Origin: Verrucomicrobiota bacterium
Lineage (GTDB): Bacteria > Verrucomicrobiota > Verrucomicrobiia > Chthoniobacterales > Terrimicrobiaceae
Direction: 5' to 3'
DNA: 64,000 bases
Assembly (NCBI GenBank): GCA_026398255.1
Contig: JAPLTG010000013.1
Coordinates: forward strand, 35,792-99,791
Shown here: piece after piece, positions 1-7,851 of the stretch
How the letters are laid out: the number at the start of each line of letters is the position of its first letter
Position numbering within the stretch: position 1 is the first letter of the stretch
The notes under the pieces: model-generated
Told to the model about the DNA's origin: nothing
The model's input: the letters and a program-made list of their open reading frames with translations, nothing else
Database searches by the model: none
Position numbers and translations under genes: made by a program

Positions 1-602
1 CGTGTAATTCCCGCCGCGCCCCCCTCGCCGGGATCGCGAACGAGGTAGTCGAATCCCTCCTTGCCGCAGACGAGCACGAAATGGGTGATGCCATTGGGAT
101 ACCGAACCCGCGCGATGACGGGGTTCCCGCGCAGGAGGTTCCAATCCATGAGAAAAAACGACGGTAAATCCTCGTAGTGGGGGAGGAGTTCGTTGGTTTT
201 CGCCGAATCGATTTCGGCGGCTTTCTCCCAATAAATCCAACCCTCCGGCGTGTAGCCGCCTTCGGTTTTTTTTAGAAAGGTATTTAAGGCTCCAGGATTG
301 GTCGCGATGCCGTGAGTGCCGAGGGCCATGGCCGCCGAGGCGACCGCACAGCCGACATCGCGGAGCGAATCCGGAGTGTTGCCCAGCGGGTCGTCTCCCC
401 AAAGCGGATCGTTTTGGAGGAAGTGCGGGCCGTTGATCAGAAGCCTCGCTGGAAAATAAAGTCCGCCGGAGGTCGGGAGCGGGCGGGGGAGAATCCAGTT
501 CACGGCCCAGACGGCTAGGCCCAACAGGGCCGTCCAAAAAAAGAAAATTCCCCACGCGGATTTGCGGGGTTTTCTGATTGGGATTCGACGATCGGCTTCC
601 AT
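1..602 (-). CDS. C39-like cysteine peptidase-fold protein, membrane-anchored (partial, C-terminus outside window)
   Basis: Open reading frame on the minus strand starting with ATG at 602 and running off the left edge, 200 codons visible. A basic N-terminus is followed by a membrane segment (about residues 17-36). Residues near Cys85 (DVGCAVASAAMAL), His174 (GITHFVLVCG) and Asp190 (YLVRDP) are arranged like the Cys, His and Asp of peptidase C39/papain-like folds. The likely location is the outer face of the inner membrane. It is divergent from the ketosynthase gene at 655. Family assignment rests on motif layout only, so substrate and true activity are unknown; the truncated end hides the C-terminal domain. 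Confidence 0.6.
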   Translation of the reverse strand, partial: MEADRRIPIRKPRKSAWGIFFFWTALLGLAVWAVNWILPRPLPTSGGLYFPARLLINGPHFLQNDPLWGDDPLGNTPDSLRDVGCAVASAAMALGTHGIATNPGALNTFLKKTEGGYTPEGWIYWEKAAEIDSAKTNELLPHYEDLPSFFLMDWNLLRGNPVIARVRYPNGITHFVLVCGKEGFDYLVRDPGEGGAAGIT

Positions 603-654
603 GCTTCGTTTAACGAGATTGCGCCAAGCGGGTCTCCTTGGCCATCTTCGAGCG

Positions 655-1860
655 ATGTCGGTTTTTGATTTGAATTCCAGTGGCGCAAACCGCGTCTGGA
701 TCACGGGTTCATCCGTGTTGGCGGGAGGTTCCTCTTCGAAGGAGGAAGTTTGGGATGCTCTGGCGAAGGACGAGGTTTTGGCCAAGGGCGCGCCGTCACT
801 CACTGAGTTGGCTTTCGAGGTGGGCTTGGATTCCGGCGATGCGCAGATTGTTTCGCGAACCCAACTCCTCGCACTTTCGGTTGTCGAACGGGCCTGGAAG
901 GCGGCTGGGCTTCCCGCTTCGCGCAACAAACTCCGAGGCGAGGGAAAAAAAATCCGTCATTCGCGAATCGGTGTCGTGGCCGGAAGTTCGCTCGGCGGGC
1001 TTTGTGCGTTGGATCACGACCTGCGATCGGCGGGCGAGCCGTCGCCATATTCCCTGAGCCGCTGGCGGGGAAATTCGACGGCGGCGGCGGTGGCTTTGAG
1101 ATTCGGCGGTGGCGGTGCGGATTTTTCGACCAATGCGGCCTCGGCCACTGGGGCTCAAACGCTCTATCTTGCGGCCATGCTGGTTCGTTCGGGAGTGCTC
1201 GATGCGGTAGTCGCCGTGGCCGCCGACGAAGCGCCCACGGAAGGAGTGCTCACGGCGATGGAGTCGAACCGAAGCGTGGCGCATTCCTCCGAAGCCCGGC
1301 CGCTGGGCGTCTTGCGAAAGGGGATGAAACCCTGCGAGGGCGCGGCGTGTTTGATTCTGGAATCCGAATCCCACGCGTTGGCTCGGGGCGCCAAGCCGTT
1401 TGCTGAATGGCTGGACGGGGCCGCTGGAAACGAAGCGCGACACTTTCTCGCTCCCGATCCCGAGGGGGAGGTTTTGGGGGAACTTCTCGGCCAAATCCTC
1501 GGTCGTCCGGTTTCTGGTGACGCGGAAAAATATTGGGCGTTGCTGCATGCCACGGGAACTCCGCGATTCGATGGAATTGAAATTTCCCGCCTGCGTCGAT
1601 TTTTCGGAGACAGCTTGCCGTGGATCACGGCCGTCAAGCGAACGACCGGCCATGCGCTCGGGGCCTCGGGAATGATCGAGGCTGTGCTGGCGGTGGAAGG
1701 CTTGAGACTTCGAAAAGTGCCTTGCTGGCCATCGAGCACGGACCCTGCGCTGGCGCTGGACTCGGCGCGCCCAGCCAATCCTCCCCAACCGGACTTCGCT
1801 CTGTTGATCGGGCAGGGGATGGGCGGAACCGTGGTGTTGAATCTTCTGGCGCGGCGATAG
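655..1860 (+). CDS. Beta-ketoacyl synthase (FabF-like) homologue with active-site Cys replaced by Ser
   Basis: A 401-residue thiolase-fold protein resembling FabF/KAS II along its length. Recognisable blocks are RVWITGSSVL near the N-terminus, the nucleophile-elbow region (residues 157-167), LHATGTPRFD (His298) and AVKRTTGHALGASG (Lys328, His333). The residue aligned with the FabF nucleophile Cys is Ser163 (codon 1141-1143). The two His and the Lys are kept, so this resembles chain-length-factor-type or decarboxylase-type paralogues rather than a condensing enzyme. No ACP, ketoreductase or partner synthase lies beside it. ATG 655 was chosen because the family fold starts just after it; ATG 601 would overlap the divergent gene. 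Downstream is a shared terminator with rplK. Confidence 0.75.
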   Translation: MSVFDLNSSGANRVWITGSSVLAGGSSSKEEVWDALAKDEVLAKGAPSLTELAFEVGLDSGDAQIVSRTQLLALSVVERAWKAAGLPASRNKLRGEGKKIRHSRIGVVAGSSLGGLCALDHDLRSAGEPSPYSLSRWRGNSTAAAVALRFGGGGADFSTNAASATGAQTLYLAAMLVRSGVLDAVVAVAADEAPTEGVLTAMESNRSVAHSSEARPLGVLRKGMKPCEGAACLILESESHALARGAKPFAEWLDGAAGNEARHFLAPDPEGEVLGELLGQILGRPVSGDAEKYWALLHATGTPRFDGIEISRLRRFFGDSLPWITAVKRTTGHALGASGMIEAVLAVEGLRLRKVPCWPSSTDPALALDSARPANPPQPDFALLIGQGMGGTVVLNLLARR

Positions 1861-1865
1861 GGCGC

Positions 1866-1898
1866 AAAAAAAACGCGGCATTTTCATGCCGCGTTTTT
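1866..1898. terminator. Bidirectional intrinsic terminator between convergent ketosynthase and rplK
   Basis: Stem AAAAAACGCGGCA / TGCCGCGTTTTT with a short TTTTCA loop, A-rich on one side and T-rich on the other. It can therefore end transcription from both directions. Confidence 0.85.
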
Positions 1899-1918
1899 CG
1901 GTAATTGTTTTGGAAGAA

Positions 1919-2344
1919 TTATTCTCCGACTTCGAGGCCCATTTGACGGGCCGTGCCGCAAAGGGTGCGGAAAGCGGCTTCTTCGGTGCGGGCGTTCATG
2001 TCCTTCATCTTCACTTTGACGATGTCCATGACCTGCTTCTTGGTAATTTTTCCGACCTTGGTCTTGTTCGGTTCTTTGGATCCCGAGGCAATGCCGGCGG
2101 CTTTTTTGAGAAGGATCGCGGCGGGTGGGGACTTTGTGATGAAGGTGAAGCTCTTGTCTTTGTAAACCGTGATGACCACCGGGAGAATGTCGCCGGATTG
2201 CTTCTGGGTCGCCGCGTTGAATTCTTTGCAGAATGCCATGATGTTCACACCCTGCTGTCCCAGAGCGGGACCGACGGGTGGAGCCGGGTTTGCGGCGCCG
2301 GCGGGAATCTGCAATTTGATCTGTCCTACGATTTCTTTAGCCAT
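1919..2344 (-). CDS. rplK: 50S ribosomal protein L11
   Basis: A 141-residue protein starting [12 protein letters not shown] and containing the L11 hallmarks [14 protein letters not shown] and FCKEFNAAT. It binds the GTPase-associated centre of 23S rRNA with L10/L12 and takes part in factor-dependent GTP hydrolysis and stringent-response sensing. ATG at 2344 fits the family start; an upstream in-frame start adds 13 unrelated residues. It stands alone: neither nusG upstream nor rplA/rplJ/rplL downstream is present, unlike the usual secE-nusG-rplKAJL order. It is followed by the terminator at 1866-1898. Confidence 0.97.
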   Translation of the reverse strand: MAKEIVGQIKLQIPAGAANPAPPVGPALGQQGVNIMAFCKEFNAATQKQSGDILPVVITVYKDKSFTFITKSPPAAILLKKAAGIASGSKEPNKTKVGKITKKQVMDIVKVKMKDMNARTEEAAFRTLCGTARQMGLEVGE

Positions 2345-2431
2345 ATGAAAAATGTCCCGCAGTTTTTTGCGGAAAAGGGGCATAGGGAATCACGCCCGGG
2401 CCCGGGTTGACAAGGAGATTTTGGTTTTATT

Positions 2432-2908
2432 TCAGAGCGAGGCGAGGACTTCGGCGATTTTGTTGAAGTCGGGCAGGTCTTTCGGGGTGGCGGTTTGCTC
2501 GCTGTGGCGGACGACGCCGGCTTTATCGATCACAAATGCCGCACGGGCGGAGGTTGAGCCAAAGCCAAGGAGGTCGGGCAGGAGCACGCCATAGGCTGCT
2601 GCGGTTTCCTTGTTCAGGTCGCTGAGGAGCGGGATTTTGATGCCCTCTTTTTTCGCCCAGGCGTCTTGCGCGAAGGGGCTGTCCACGCTGATGCCGACGA
2701 CTTCGGCGTTGAGCGACTCGTATTTCGAGAGGCCGGCGGTGACATCGCAGAGTTCTTGGGTGCAGACGCCGGTGAAGGCGAGCGGGAAAAACAGGATGAC
2801 GGTATTTTTTTGGCCGAGATTCGCGGAGAGCGAGTAGTCGGCTGGGCCGCTGGAGGTGACGGTCTTGAGGGTGAATTCGGGTGCTTTGGTGCCGGGTGCG
2901 ATTGCCAT
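2432..2908 (-). CDS. Peroxiredoxin, AhpC/TSA (1-Cys/AhpE-like) family
   Basis: A 158-residue thioredoxin-fold peroxidase. The peroxidatic site is in PLAFTGVCTQELC (TxxC type), followed by VVGISVDSPFAQ and the later Arg-containing STSARAAFVIDK segment. It reduces hydroperoxides using a thiol donor in the cytoplasm. A second Cys sits five residues after the peroxidatic one, and no classical C-terminal resolving Cys is seen. ATG 2908 (MAIAPGTKAPEF) is the family-like start. It lies upstream of rplK in the same direction with an 87-nt gap that holds a short hairpin and the palindrome CCCGGGCCCGGG. Confidence 0.9.
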   Translation of the reverse strand: MAIAPGTKAPEFTLKTVTSSGPADYSLSANLGQKNTVILFFPLAFTGVCTQELCDVTAGLSKYESLNAEVVGISVDSPFAQDAWAKKEGIKIPLLSDLNKETAAAYGVLLPDLLGFGSTSARAAFVIDKAGVVRHSEQTATPKDLPDFNKIAEVLASL

Positions 2909-2983
2909 GATATTTGGATTGGTTTGAGAGCCGCGCATTGTGTCCGGCGCGGGCGGGATGTCAATCGCCGGACTTCGGTGAAA

Positions 2984-3574
2984 TCAATGGCCGTCCGGCT
3001 CGGCGGTCTCGAGGAGCTTTTTCGGAAGGGCGTCGCGGAGGGCATGGAGGGCCTTGCGTTTTTTTGCCGCCTCGATGCGGGAGAAAATCCCATCCCACAC
3101 GATGAGAGAGATGGGGTAGGAAACGAGAGCAAGAATTATTGCGGACGGCAGGATTCCGAGCATGTAGGGCAGCGGGGCGGCGGCGAGGGACGAGAGGAGT
3201 TGGCCGTCGGCGATATGGATTGGGTCGCGGCCCATCATCAGGCATCCGAGCCGGTATTGGAGATAGACGATGAAGGGGGTCGTGAAGGGATTGCTGATCC
3301 AGGTGCCGGTCATGGCGGCGGGGACATTGACGCGGGTGATGTAGGCGATGATCCCGGCGCCGAGCATTTGGAAGGGCAGGGGGGGCATCAGGGCGAAAAA
3401 AGCCCCGAGGGCTATGCCGGAGGCGAAGCGTTGGCGGGTGGGTTGCCAGAGTTCGGAATCGAATAACCTGTCTCCGAAAAGCCGGTGGACCATCGTCCCC
3501 TTGATGTGCTTTCGGCGGGGGAGATGACGGAGGTATTTGCCGAGTTTGGTTCGGCGCCAGTGGATGGGTTTCAT
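2984..3574 (-). CDS. DUF2062 family membrane protein
   Basis: A 196-residue protein with a basic N-terminus, then hydrophobic segments around ASGIALGAFFALMPPLPFQM and the DUF2062 hallmark TWISNPFTTPFIVYLQYRLG. A last membrane stretch and a Lys/Arg-rich tail follow. Members are inner-membrane proteins of unknown function, sometimes linked to envelope or glycosyltransferase genes. It has ATG at 3574 and is divergent from the PII gene. Confidence 0.85.
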   Translation of the reverse strand: MKPIHWRRTKLGKYLRHLPRRKHIKGTMVHRLFGDRLFDSELWQPTRQRFASGIALGAFFALMPPLPFQMLGAGIIAYITRVNVPAAMTGTWISNPFTTPFIVYLQYRLGCLMMGRDPIHIADGQLLSSLAAAPLPYMLGILPSAIILALVSYPISLIVWDGIFSRIEAAKKRKALHALRDALPKKLLETAEPDGH

Positions 3575-3624
3575 TGCTACCGCTTGGGATGGTCTTGGGA
3601 CTTGCCAGCGAACATCGCTTCTGA

Positions 3625-3978
<354 letters not shown>

Positions 3979-3999
3979 GGTCGGCTCCGTTTCTGACGG

Positions 4000-4845
4000 G
4001 TGAACAATTTTCAAGCCTTCATCCTCGGCCTTGTCGAGGGACTTACCGAGTATCTGCCAGTCAGCTCGACCGGGCATTTGCTCGTCACCCAAAGGCTACT
4101 CGGGATCGACTCGAGCAATTCGGCGGACGCCTTTGCGATCTGCATCCAAGTCGGGGCGATCCTGGCCGTTCTTGGGCTCTACCGCCTGCGCGTGTGGAAA
4201 ATGACGCTCGGGATGCTCGGTCGTGATGCGGAAGGACGCCATCTCGCGCTCAGTATCATCCTCGCCTTCCTGCCCGCTGCGGTGATCGGATTGCTCCTCG
4301 AGAAGACGATCAAAAAATACCTCTTCGGCGGCGAGGAATGGGGTCTCTGGCCTGTCGTGGCGGCTTGGTTTTTCGGCGGCGTGGCGATTCTGGCGGTGAC
4401 GATATTTCGCCGGATGCGCGGGATTGCTCCCCGTTCTGGCTTTGAGCTCGAGCAAATCACCTGGCGCATGGCATTTCTCATCGGGCTCATTCAATGCCTC
4501 GCCATGTGGCCCGGGGTGAGTCGGAGTCTGCTGACGATTGTCGGCGGCTTGTTGGTCGGCTTGTCCGTGCCGGCCGCCGTGGAGTTCAGTTTTTTACTGG
4601 GGGTCGTCACGCTCACGGCGGCCACGGCCTACGATGGTTTGAAATACGGGCAGGAAATGCTCGAGCACTACGGTGCTGTTCCTTTGCTCATCGGCCTCGG
4701 CGCGGCATGGCTCTCGGCGGTGATTGCGGTGAAGTGGATGGTCGGCTACCTGAAATCCCACGGATTGGAGATCTTCGGTTGGTATCGCATCGCCGCCGCG
4801 ATTGTGGTGGCGGCGTGGTTGCTGTGGCCGACGATGTTCAAGTGA
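4000..4845 (+). CDS. uppP: Undecaprenyl-diphosphatase
   Basis: A 281-residue polytopic membrane enzyme that dephosphorylates undecaprenyl pyrophosphate to recycle the lipid carrier for peptidoglycan and other envelope polymers. The catalytic motifs are visible: EGLTEYLPVSSTGHL near residues 13-27 (Glu-rich motif and His) and MWPGVSRS around residue 168. The start is GTG at 4000, the first codon that keeps the conserved N-terminus, 21 nt after the PII stop. It also confers basal bacitracin tolerance in known members. Confidence 0.95.
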   Translation: MNNFQAFILGLVEGLTEYLPVSSTGHLLVTQRLLGIDSSNSADAFAICIQVGAILAVLGLYRLRVWKMTLGMLGRDAEGRHLALSIILAFLPAAVIGLLLEKTIKKYLFGGEEWGLWPVVAAWFFGGVAILAVTIFRRMRGIAPRSGFELEQITWRMAFLIGLIQCLAMWPGVSRSLLTIVGGLLVGLSVPAAVEFSFLLGVVTLTAATAYDGLKYGQEMLEHYGAVPLLIGLGAAWLSAVIAVKWMVGYLKSHGLEIFGWYRIAAAIVVAAWLLWPTMFK

Positions 4846-4883
4846 GGACTTCCTTTTCGCGGGGGCCTCTTTAGTTTCGCGCC

Positions 4884-5291
4884 ATGCAGGAAACGATTTT
4901 GCCCGATTTGCAGGCGTGTGTCCTTTGCGAGGATGTGCGGCAAGAGGCGAGCGGCCAGCAAACCCTGGTTGGCATCATCGGCATGATTCCAGCTCCGGCG
5001 ATTCCGCTCGGTTTTTTCAAGCTCTGCCTCTGGACGCGCTGGTGTGGCGGCATCGGCGAATTCACCCAGCACTCGGCGATCCTCAACCCCGAGGACGAGG
5101 AACCCATTGCTTCCAGCGAGGTGTATTTCCAACTTCCTGCCCTCGATGCCCACGCCACGAATGTCCATGTTTTCGGGGGAATTCAATTCACCCGCCAAGG
5201 GATCTACACCGTCGAGATCAAGATCGACGGCGAACTCCGCCTCCGCTTTCCGCTCCCTGTTGTTCCTTTGCAGGCCTTGCCGGAATCCTAA
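4884..5291 (+). CDS. Small conserved protein, possibly DUF6941 family
   Basis: A 135-residue soluble protein (starts MQETILPDLQACVLCEDVRQ) with alternating beta-type strands and a C-terminal FTRQGIYTVEIKIDGELRLR region. This resembles small beta-sandwich proteins annotated DUF6941 in Planctomycetes/Verrucomicrobia-type genomes; the family name is from memory and uncertain. No catalytic motif or signal peptide is visible. It follows uppP by 38 nt in the same direction. Confidence 0.65.
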   Translation: MQETILPDLQACVLCEDVRQEASGQQTLVGIIGMIPAPAIPLGFFKLCLWTRWCGGIGEFTQHSAILNPEDEEPIASSEVYFQLPALDAHATNVHVFGGIQFTRQGIYTVEIKIDGELRLRFPLPVVPLQALPES

Positions 5292-5327
5292 AAAAAGAAG
5301 CGCGGCCCCCCTTTCGGAAGGCCGCGC
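5290..5327 (-). terminator. Intrinsic terminator of the small Cys-rich gene at 5348-5500
   Basis: GCGCGGCC (5300-5307) pairs with GGCCGCGC (5320-5327). Read on the minus strand the stem is followed by TTCTTTTTTTA. It overlaps the stop codon region of the convergent gene at 4884-5291. Confidence 0.8.
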
Positions 5328-5347
5328 TCGTGATTTAGCGGAGTGCG

Positions 5348-5500
5348 TTACTTATTGCAGTTTTTGCACTCGTCGCACTTGCCTTTGCAGCAGGTGGCGC
5401 AGTCTTTATCCTTGCAGCATTCGGGGCATTTCGACCCGGCAGCTTGCAACGAACCGACGGCCACAAGGGCAACGGCGATGGCTGTGAGAATGAATTTCAT
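5348..5500 (-). CDS. Small secreted cysteine-rich protein (50 aa)
   Basis: A complete ATG-to-TAA frame of 50 residues. A signal peptide (MKFILTAIAVALVAVGSLQA) precedes a mature part of about 30 residues with nine Cys arranged as CPECC, CATCC, CDEC and NC, interspersed with Lys and Asp. This spacing resembles metallothionein-like or disulfide-rich peptides, so metal binding in the periplasm is a reasonable inference but not shown. A minus-strand terminator follows directly, supporting a real monocistronic gene. It is next to another Cys-rich secreted protein (5565-5888). Confidence 0.75.
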   Translation of the reverse strand: MKFILTAIAVALVAVGSLQAAGSKCPECCKDKDCATCCKGKCDECKNCNK

Positions 5501-5564
5501 ATTGGATTCTTTCTTTGAAATTTCTTTTTGGGTTCCGTCCGGAAAAACCGGACCCGTCGCGAAG

Positions 5565-5888
5565 TTAGGCCAGGTCTCGTGGTGGGGGAGTGGGTGGCTT
5601 CGCGAAGCGTGCCTCGGCCACCAAAGCGCTGGATGGCCAGCAAACGGCCTGAAAATTGGGAGCCGGGATTTGGACTTTGGAAAAATCGGCGATCAGGGAA
5701 GCGCTGGCGGGTGCAGTGGGGCAGGTTCGGCAACCGCAGGCGGCCATGGGCATGGGCTCGGATGGATCGGCGCAGCAGCAATTCGAGAAGTCGTCGTGCG
5801 GATGGGGAGTGGCGGGTAAGAGAGCAATCATCGGAAAGGCGAGAGACGCCACCGAGAAGAGGACTGCGATTGTTAGCACCTTGACCAC
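5565..5888 (-). CDS. Small secreted protein with Cys cluster (107 aa)
   Basis: Starts with GTG at 5888; the N-terminal 25 residues are a signal-like hydrophobic segment. The mature region has HPHDD, then Cys37-39 (NCCCADP), Cys51, Cys53 and Cys56 (CGCRTC), Met-rich spacing (EPMPM) and a Pro-rich tail. The mix of His, Met and Cys suggests a soft-metal-binding periplasmic protein; this is inference. It lies 64 nt upstream of the 50-aa Cys-rich gene in the same direction, so both may be one transcript. Start choice is uncertain because no strong ribosome binding site is seen. Confidence 0.6.
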   Translation of the reverse strand: MVKVLTIAVLFSVASLAFPMIALLPATPHPHDDFSNCCCADPSEPMPMAACGCRTCPTAPASASLIADFSKVQIPAPNFQAVCWPSSALVAEARFAKPPTPPPRDLA

Positions 5889-5991
5889 GGAAGAAAGCTA
5901 GGCGTTTTCTTGCGCGGCGCAAGGGGTGGCAAGTTTCGGTTCGACGGACGAGGAGGGATCGTCCAGTTTCTGGACCCTTTTTTAAACGACC

Positions 5992-7842
5992 ATGCTGACT
6001 CTTTCGCAAGTAACCAAATCCTATGCTGGGCGTGTCCTGTTTGAGGATGCCGCCCTGCAGGTGAATGTCCGAGACCGTATCGGCCTCATTGGTCCGAACG
6101 GTGCGGGCAAATCCACTCTCTTCGGGCTTCTGCTCGGACACGACGAACCGGATGATGGCGTGGTGGTGACGCAGCGTGGAACGCGAGTGGGCTATCTGCC
6201 TCAAGAAACGGCCTCGGTGAGCGCGCACACGGTGATGGAACTTGCCGCCGGGCCTGAGGCCGACGGGCGCGCGGAGGCGATGGCGAAGCGGATTCTTTCC
6301 GGACTCGCATTTCGCGAGGGGGACTTCCACCGGCCACTTCGCGAGCTGAGTGGCGGCTGGATCATGCGGGCGCACTTGGCGCGGTTGCTCGTCGAGGAGC
6401 CGGATTTGTTGCTGTTGGATGAACCGACCAACCACCTTGACCTGGAAACCCTCGGATGGTTTCAAAACCATCTCTCGGGATATCCCGGTGCGATTTTGGC
6501 GATTTCGCACGACCGGGAATTTTTGAACCTCATCTGCAAAGGGATTGTCGAAATTCGTCACCGCAAACTCGTCCGCTACCACGGAAACTACGATGCGTGC
6601 CTAGAGCAGAAAAAGGCCCGCGAGGAGCAACACCTCGCCGCGTATCGCAACCAGCAGCGCGAGATCGCGCATCTAGAGAGTTTCATCAATCGCTTCCGTG
6701 CCAAAGCCAGCAAGGCCGCGCAGGCCCAAGACCGCATTAAGCAACTCGCCCGCATGGAGCGGATCGAGGCTCCGGAGTCCGACGAGGCGACCGTTCATTT
6801 CCGTTTTCCCCAACCGCCGAGGGGTGGTCAGCGGGCCATTGCGCTGAAGGGTGTGAAGCAGGCCTACGGCGAGCATGTGGTTTACGAAAACCTCGACCTG
6901 GAAGTGGAGCGGGGCCAGCGCACGGTGTTGGTCGGTCCGAATGGCGCGGGCAAATCCACTCTTCTGAAAATTCTTGGGGGTCTGGTTGAGTTGTCGGGCG
7001 GCGAGCGCGTTCCGGGCCATAATTGTTCCATCGGCTATTTCGCCCAGCACCGGGCGGAGGGGCTGGATGCCAAACGCAGCATTCTCGCCGAGGTGCAATC
7101 CATCGCCCGCCCGGTCCCTGAGCAGGCGGCGCGCACCGTCCTCGGGGCATTTCTTTTCCGGGGAGACGATGTGTTTAAGCCGATTGGTGTTCTCAGCGGT
7201 GGAGAAAAAAGCCGTGTGGCGCTGGTGAAACTCCTCCTCGATCCGCCGAACTTTCTTTTGCTCGACGAGCCGACCACGCACCTCGACATGCCCAGCATTG
7301 ATGCGTTGATCAACGCGCTCAAACCCTACGAGGGGACGATTTTTTTCGTGAGTCACGATGTGCATTTCATTCGAGCCATCGCAACCTCGGTGATCCATGT
7401 GCAGGCCGGAACACTCACTCCCTACGCGGGTGGCTACGAGTATTTCCGGGAGAAAACCCAGGCTGTTGGTGGCGAGCGGGCCGCCACGGTTGCAAGTCTT
7501 GGAAATTTCCAGCCGGATCGGGTGGAAGAAAAATCCAGCGAGGGGCCGAAGCTCGGCCTCAAGGAAATCAAAGCCCAGCGCCGCGCCGAAGCCGAGGCAC
7601 GCAAGGCAGAGTCCGCCGCCCGCCGCGCCATCGAGAAGCGGGCGATCGATCTCGAGCGCGAGATCTATGCTATGGAAAATCGCCAGCGCGAGCTGACGGC
7701 GATCCTTGAGAGTCCCGGAACCTATGAAAACCCTGGGCTGGCGATGGAGACAAACCGTGAGCTGGCAGGGGTCGGCGACGCTCTCGAAAAAGCGAACGCC
7801 GACTGGATGGCCGCTCAGGCGGAACTTCAGGCAAAAGCCTGA
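5992..7842 (+). CDS. ABC-F family ATPase (Uup/YheS type)
   Basis: A 616-residue soluble protein with two ABC domains and no membrane segments. Walker A GPNGAGKST occurs near residues 35 and 325, and signature/Walker B blocks are LSGGWIMRAHLARLLVEEPD with LLLLDEPTNHLD and LSGGEKSRVAL with LLLDEPTTHLD. Between them is the helical ABC-F linker rich in Arg/Lys/Gln, and the C-terminal about 85 residues form a charged coiled coil. ABC-F proteins act on ribosomes or in DNA-associated quality control. It is convergent with the M29-type peptidase, with 9 nt between stops. Confidence 0.93.
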   Translation: MLTLSQVTKSYAGRVLFEDAALQVNVRDRIGLIGPNGAGKSTLFGLLLGHDEPDDGVVVTQRGTRVGYLPQETASVSAHTVMELAAGPEADGRAEAMAKRILSGLAFREGDFHRPLRELSGGWIMRAHLARLLVEEPDLLLLDEPTNHLDLETLGWFQNHLSGYPGAILAISHDREFLNLICKGIVEIRHRKLVRYHGNYDACLEQKKAREEQHLAAYRNQQREIAHLESFINRFRAKASKAAQAQDRIKQLARMERIEAPESDEATVHFRFPQPPRGGQRAIALKGVKQAYGEHVVYENLDLEVERGQRTVLVGPNGAGKSTLLKILGGLVELSGGERVPGHNCSIGYFAQHRAEGLDAKRSILAEVQSIARPVPEQAARTVLGAFLFRGDDVFKPIGVLSGGEKSRVALVKLLLDPPNFLLLDEPTTHLDMPSIDALINALKPYEGTIFFVSHDVHFIRAIATSVIHVQAGTLTPYAGGYEYFREKTQAVGGERAATVASLGNFQPDRVEEKSSEGPKLGLKEIKAQRRAEAEARKAESAARRAIEKRAIDLEREIYAMENRQRELTAILESPGTYENPGLAMETNRELAGVGDALEKANADWMAAQAELQAKA

Positions 7843-7851
7843 TTCTCGAGA

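Noticed and set aside
796..1887. Long minus-strand frame opposite the ketosynthase
   Set aside because: Arg/Ser-rich, with no motif; a shadow of a well-supported gene.
5497..6582. 361-codon minus-strand frame across 5.5-6.6 kb
   Set aside because: Antisense to the ABC-F gene and across the Cys-rich gene; composition unlike a protein.
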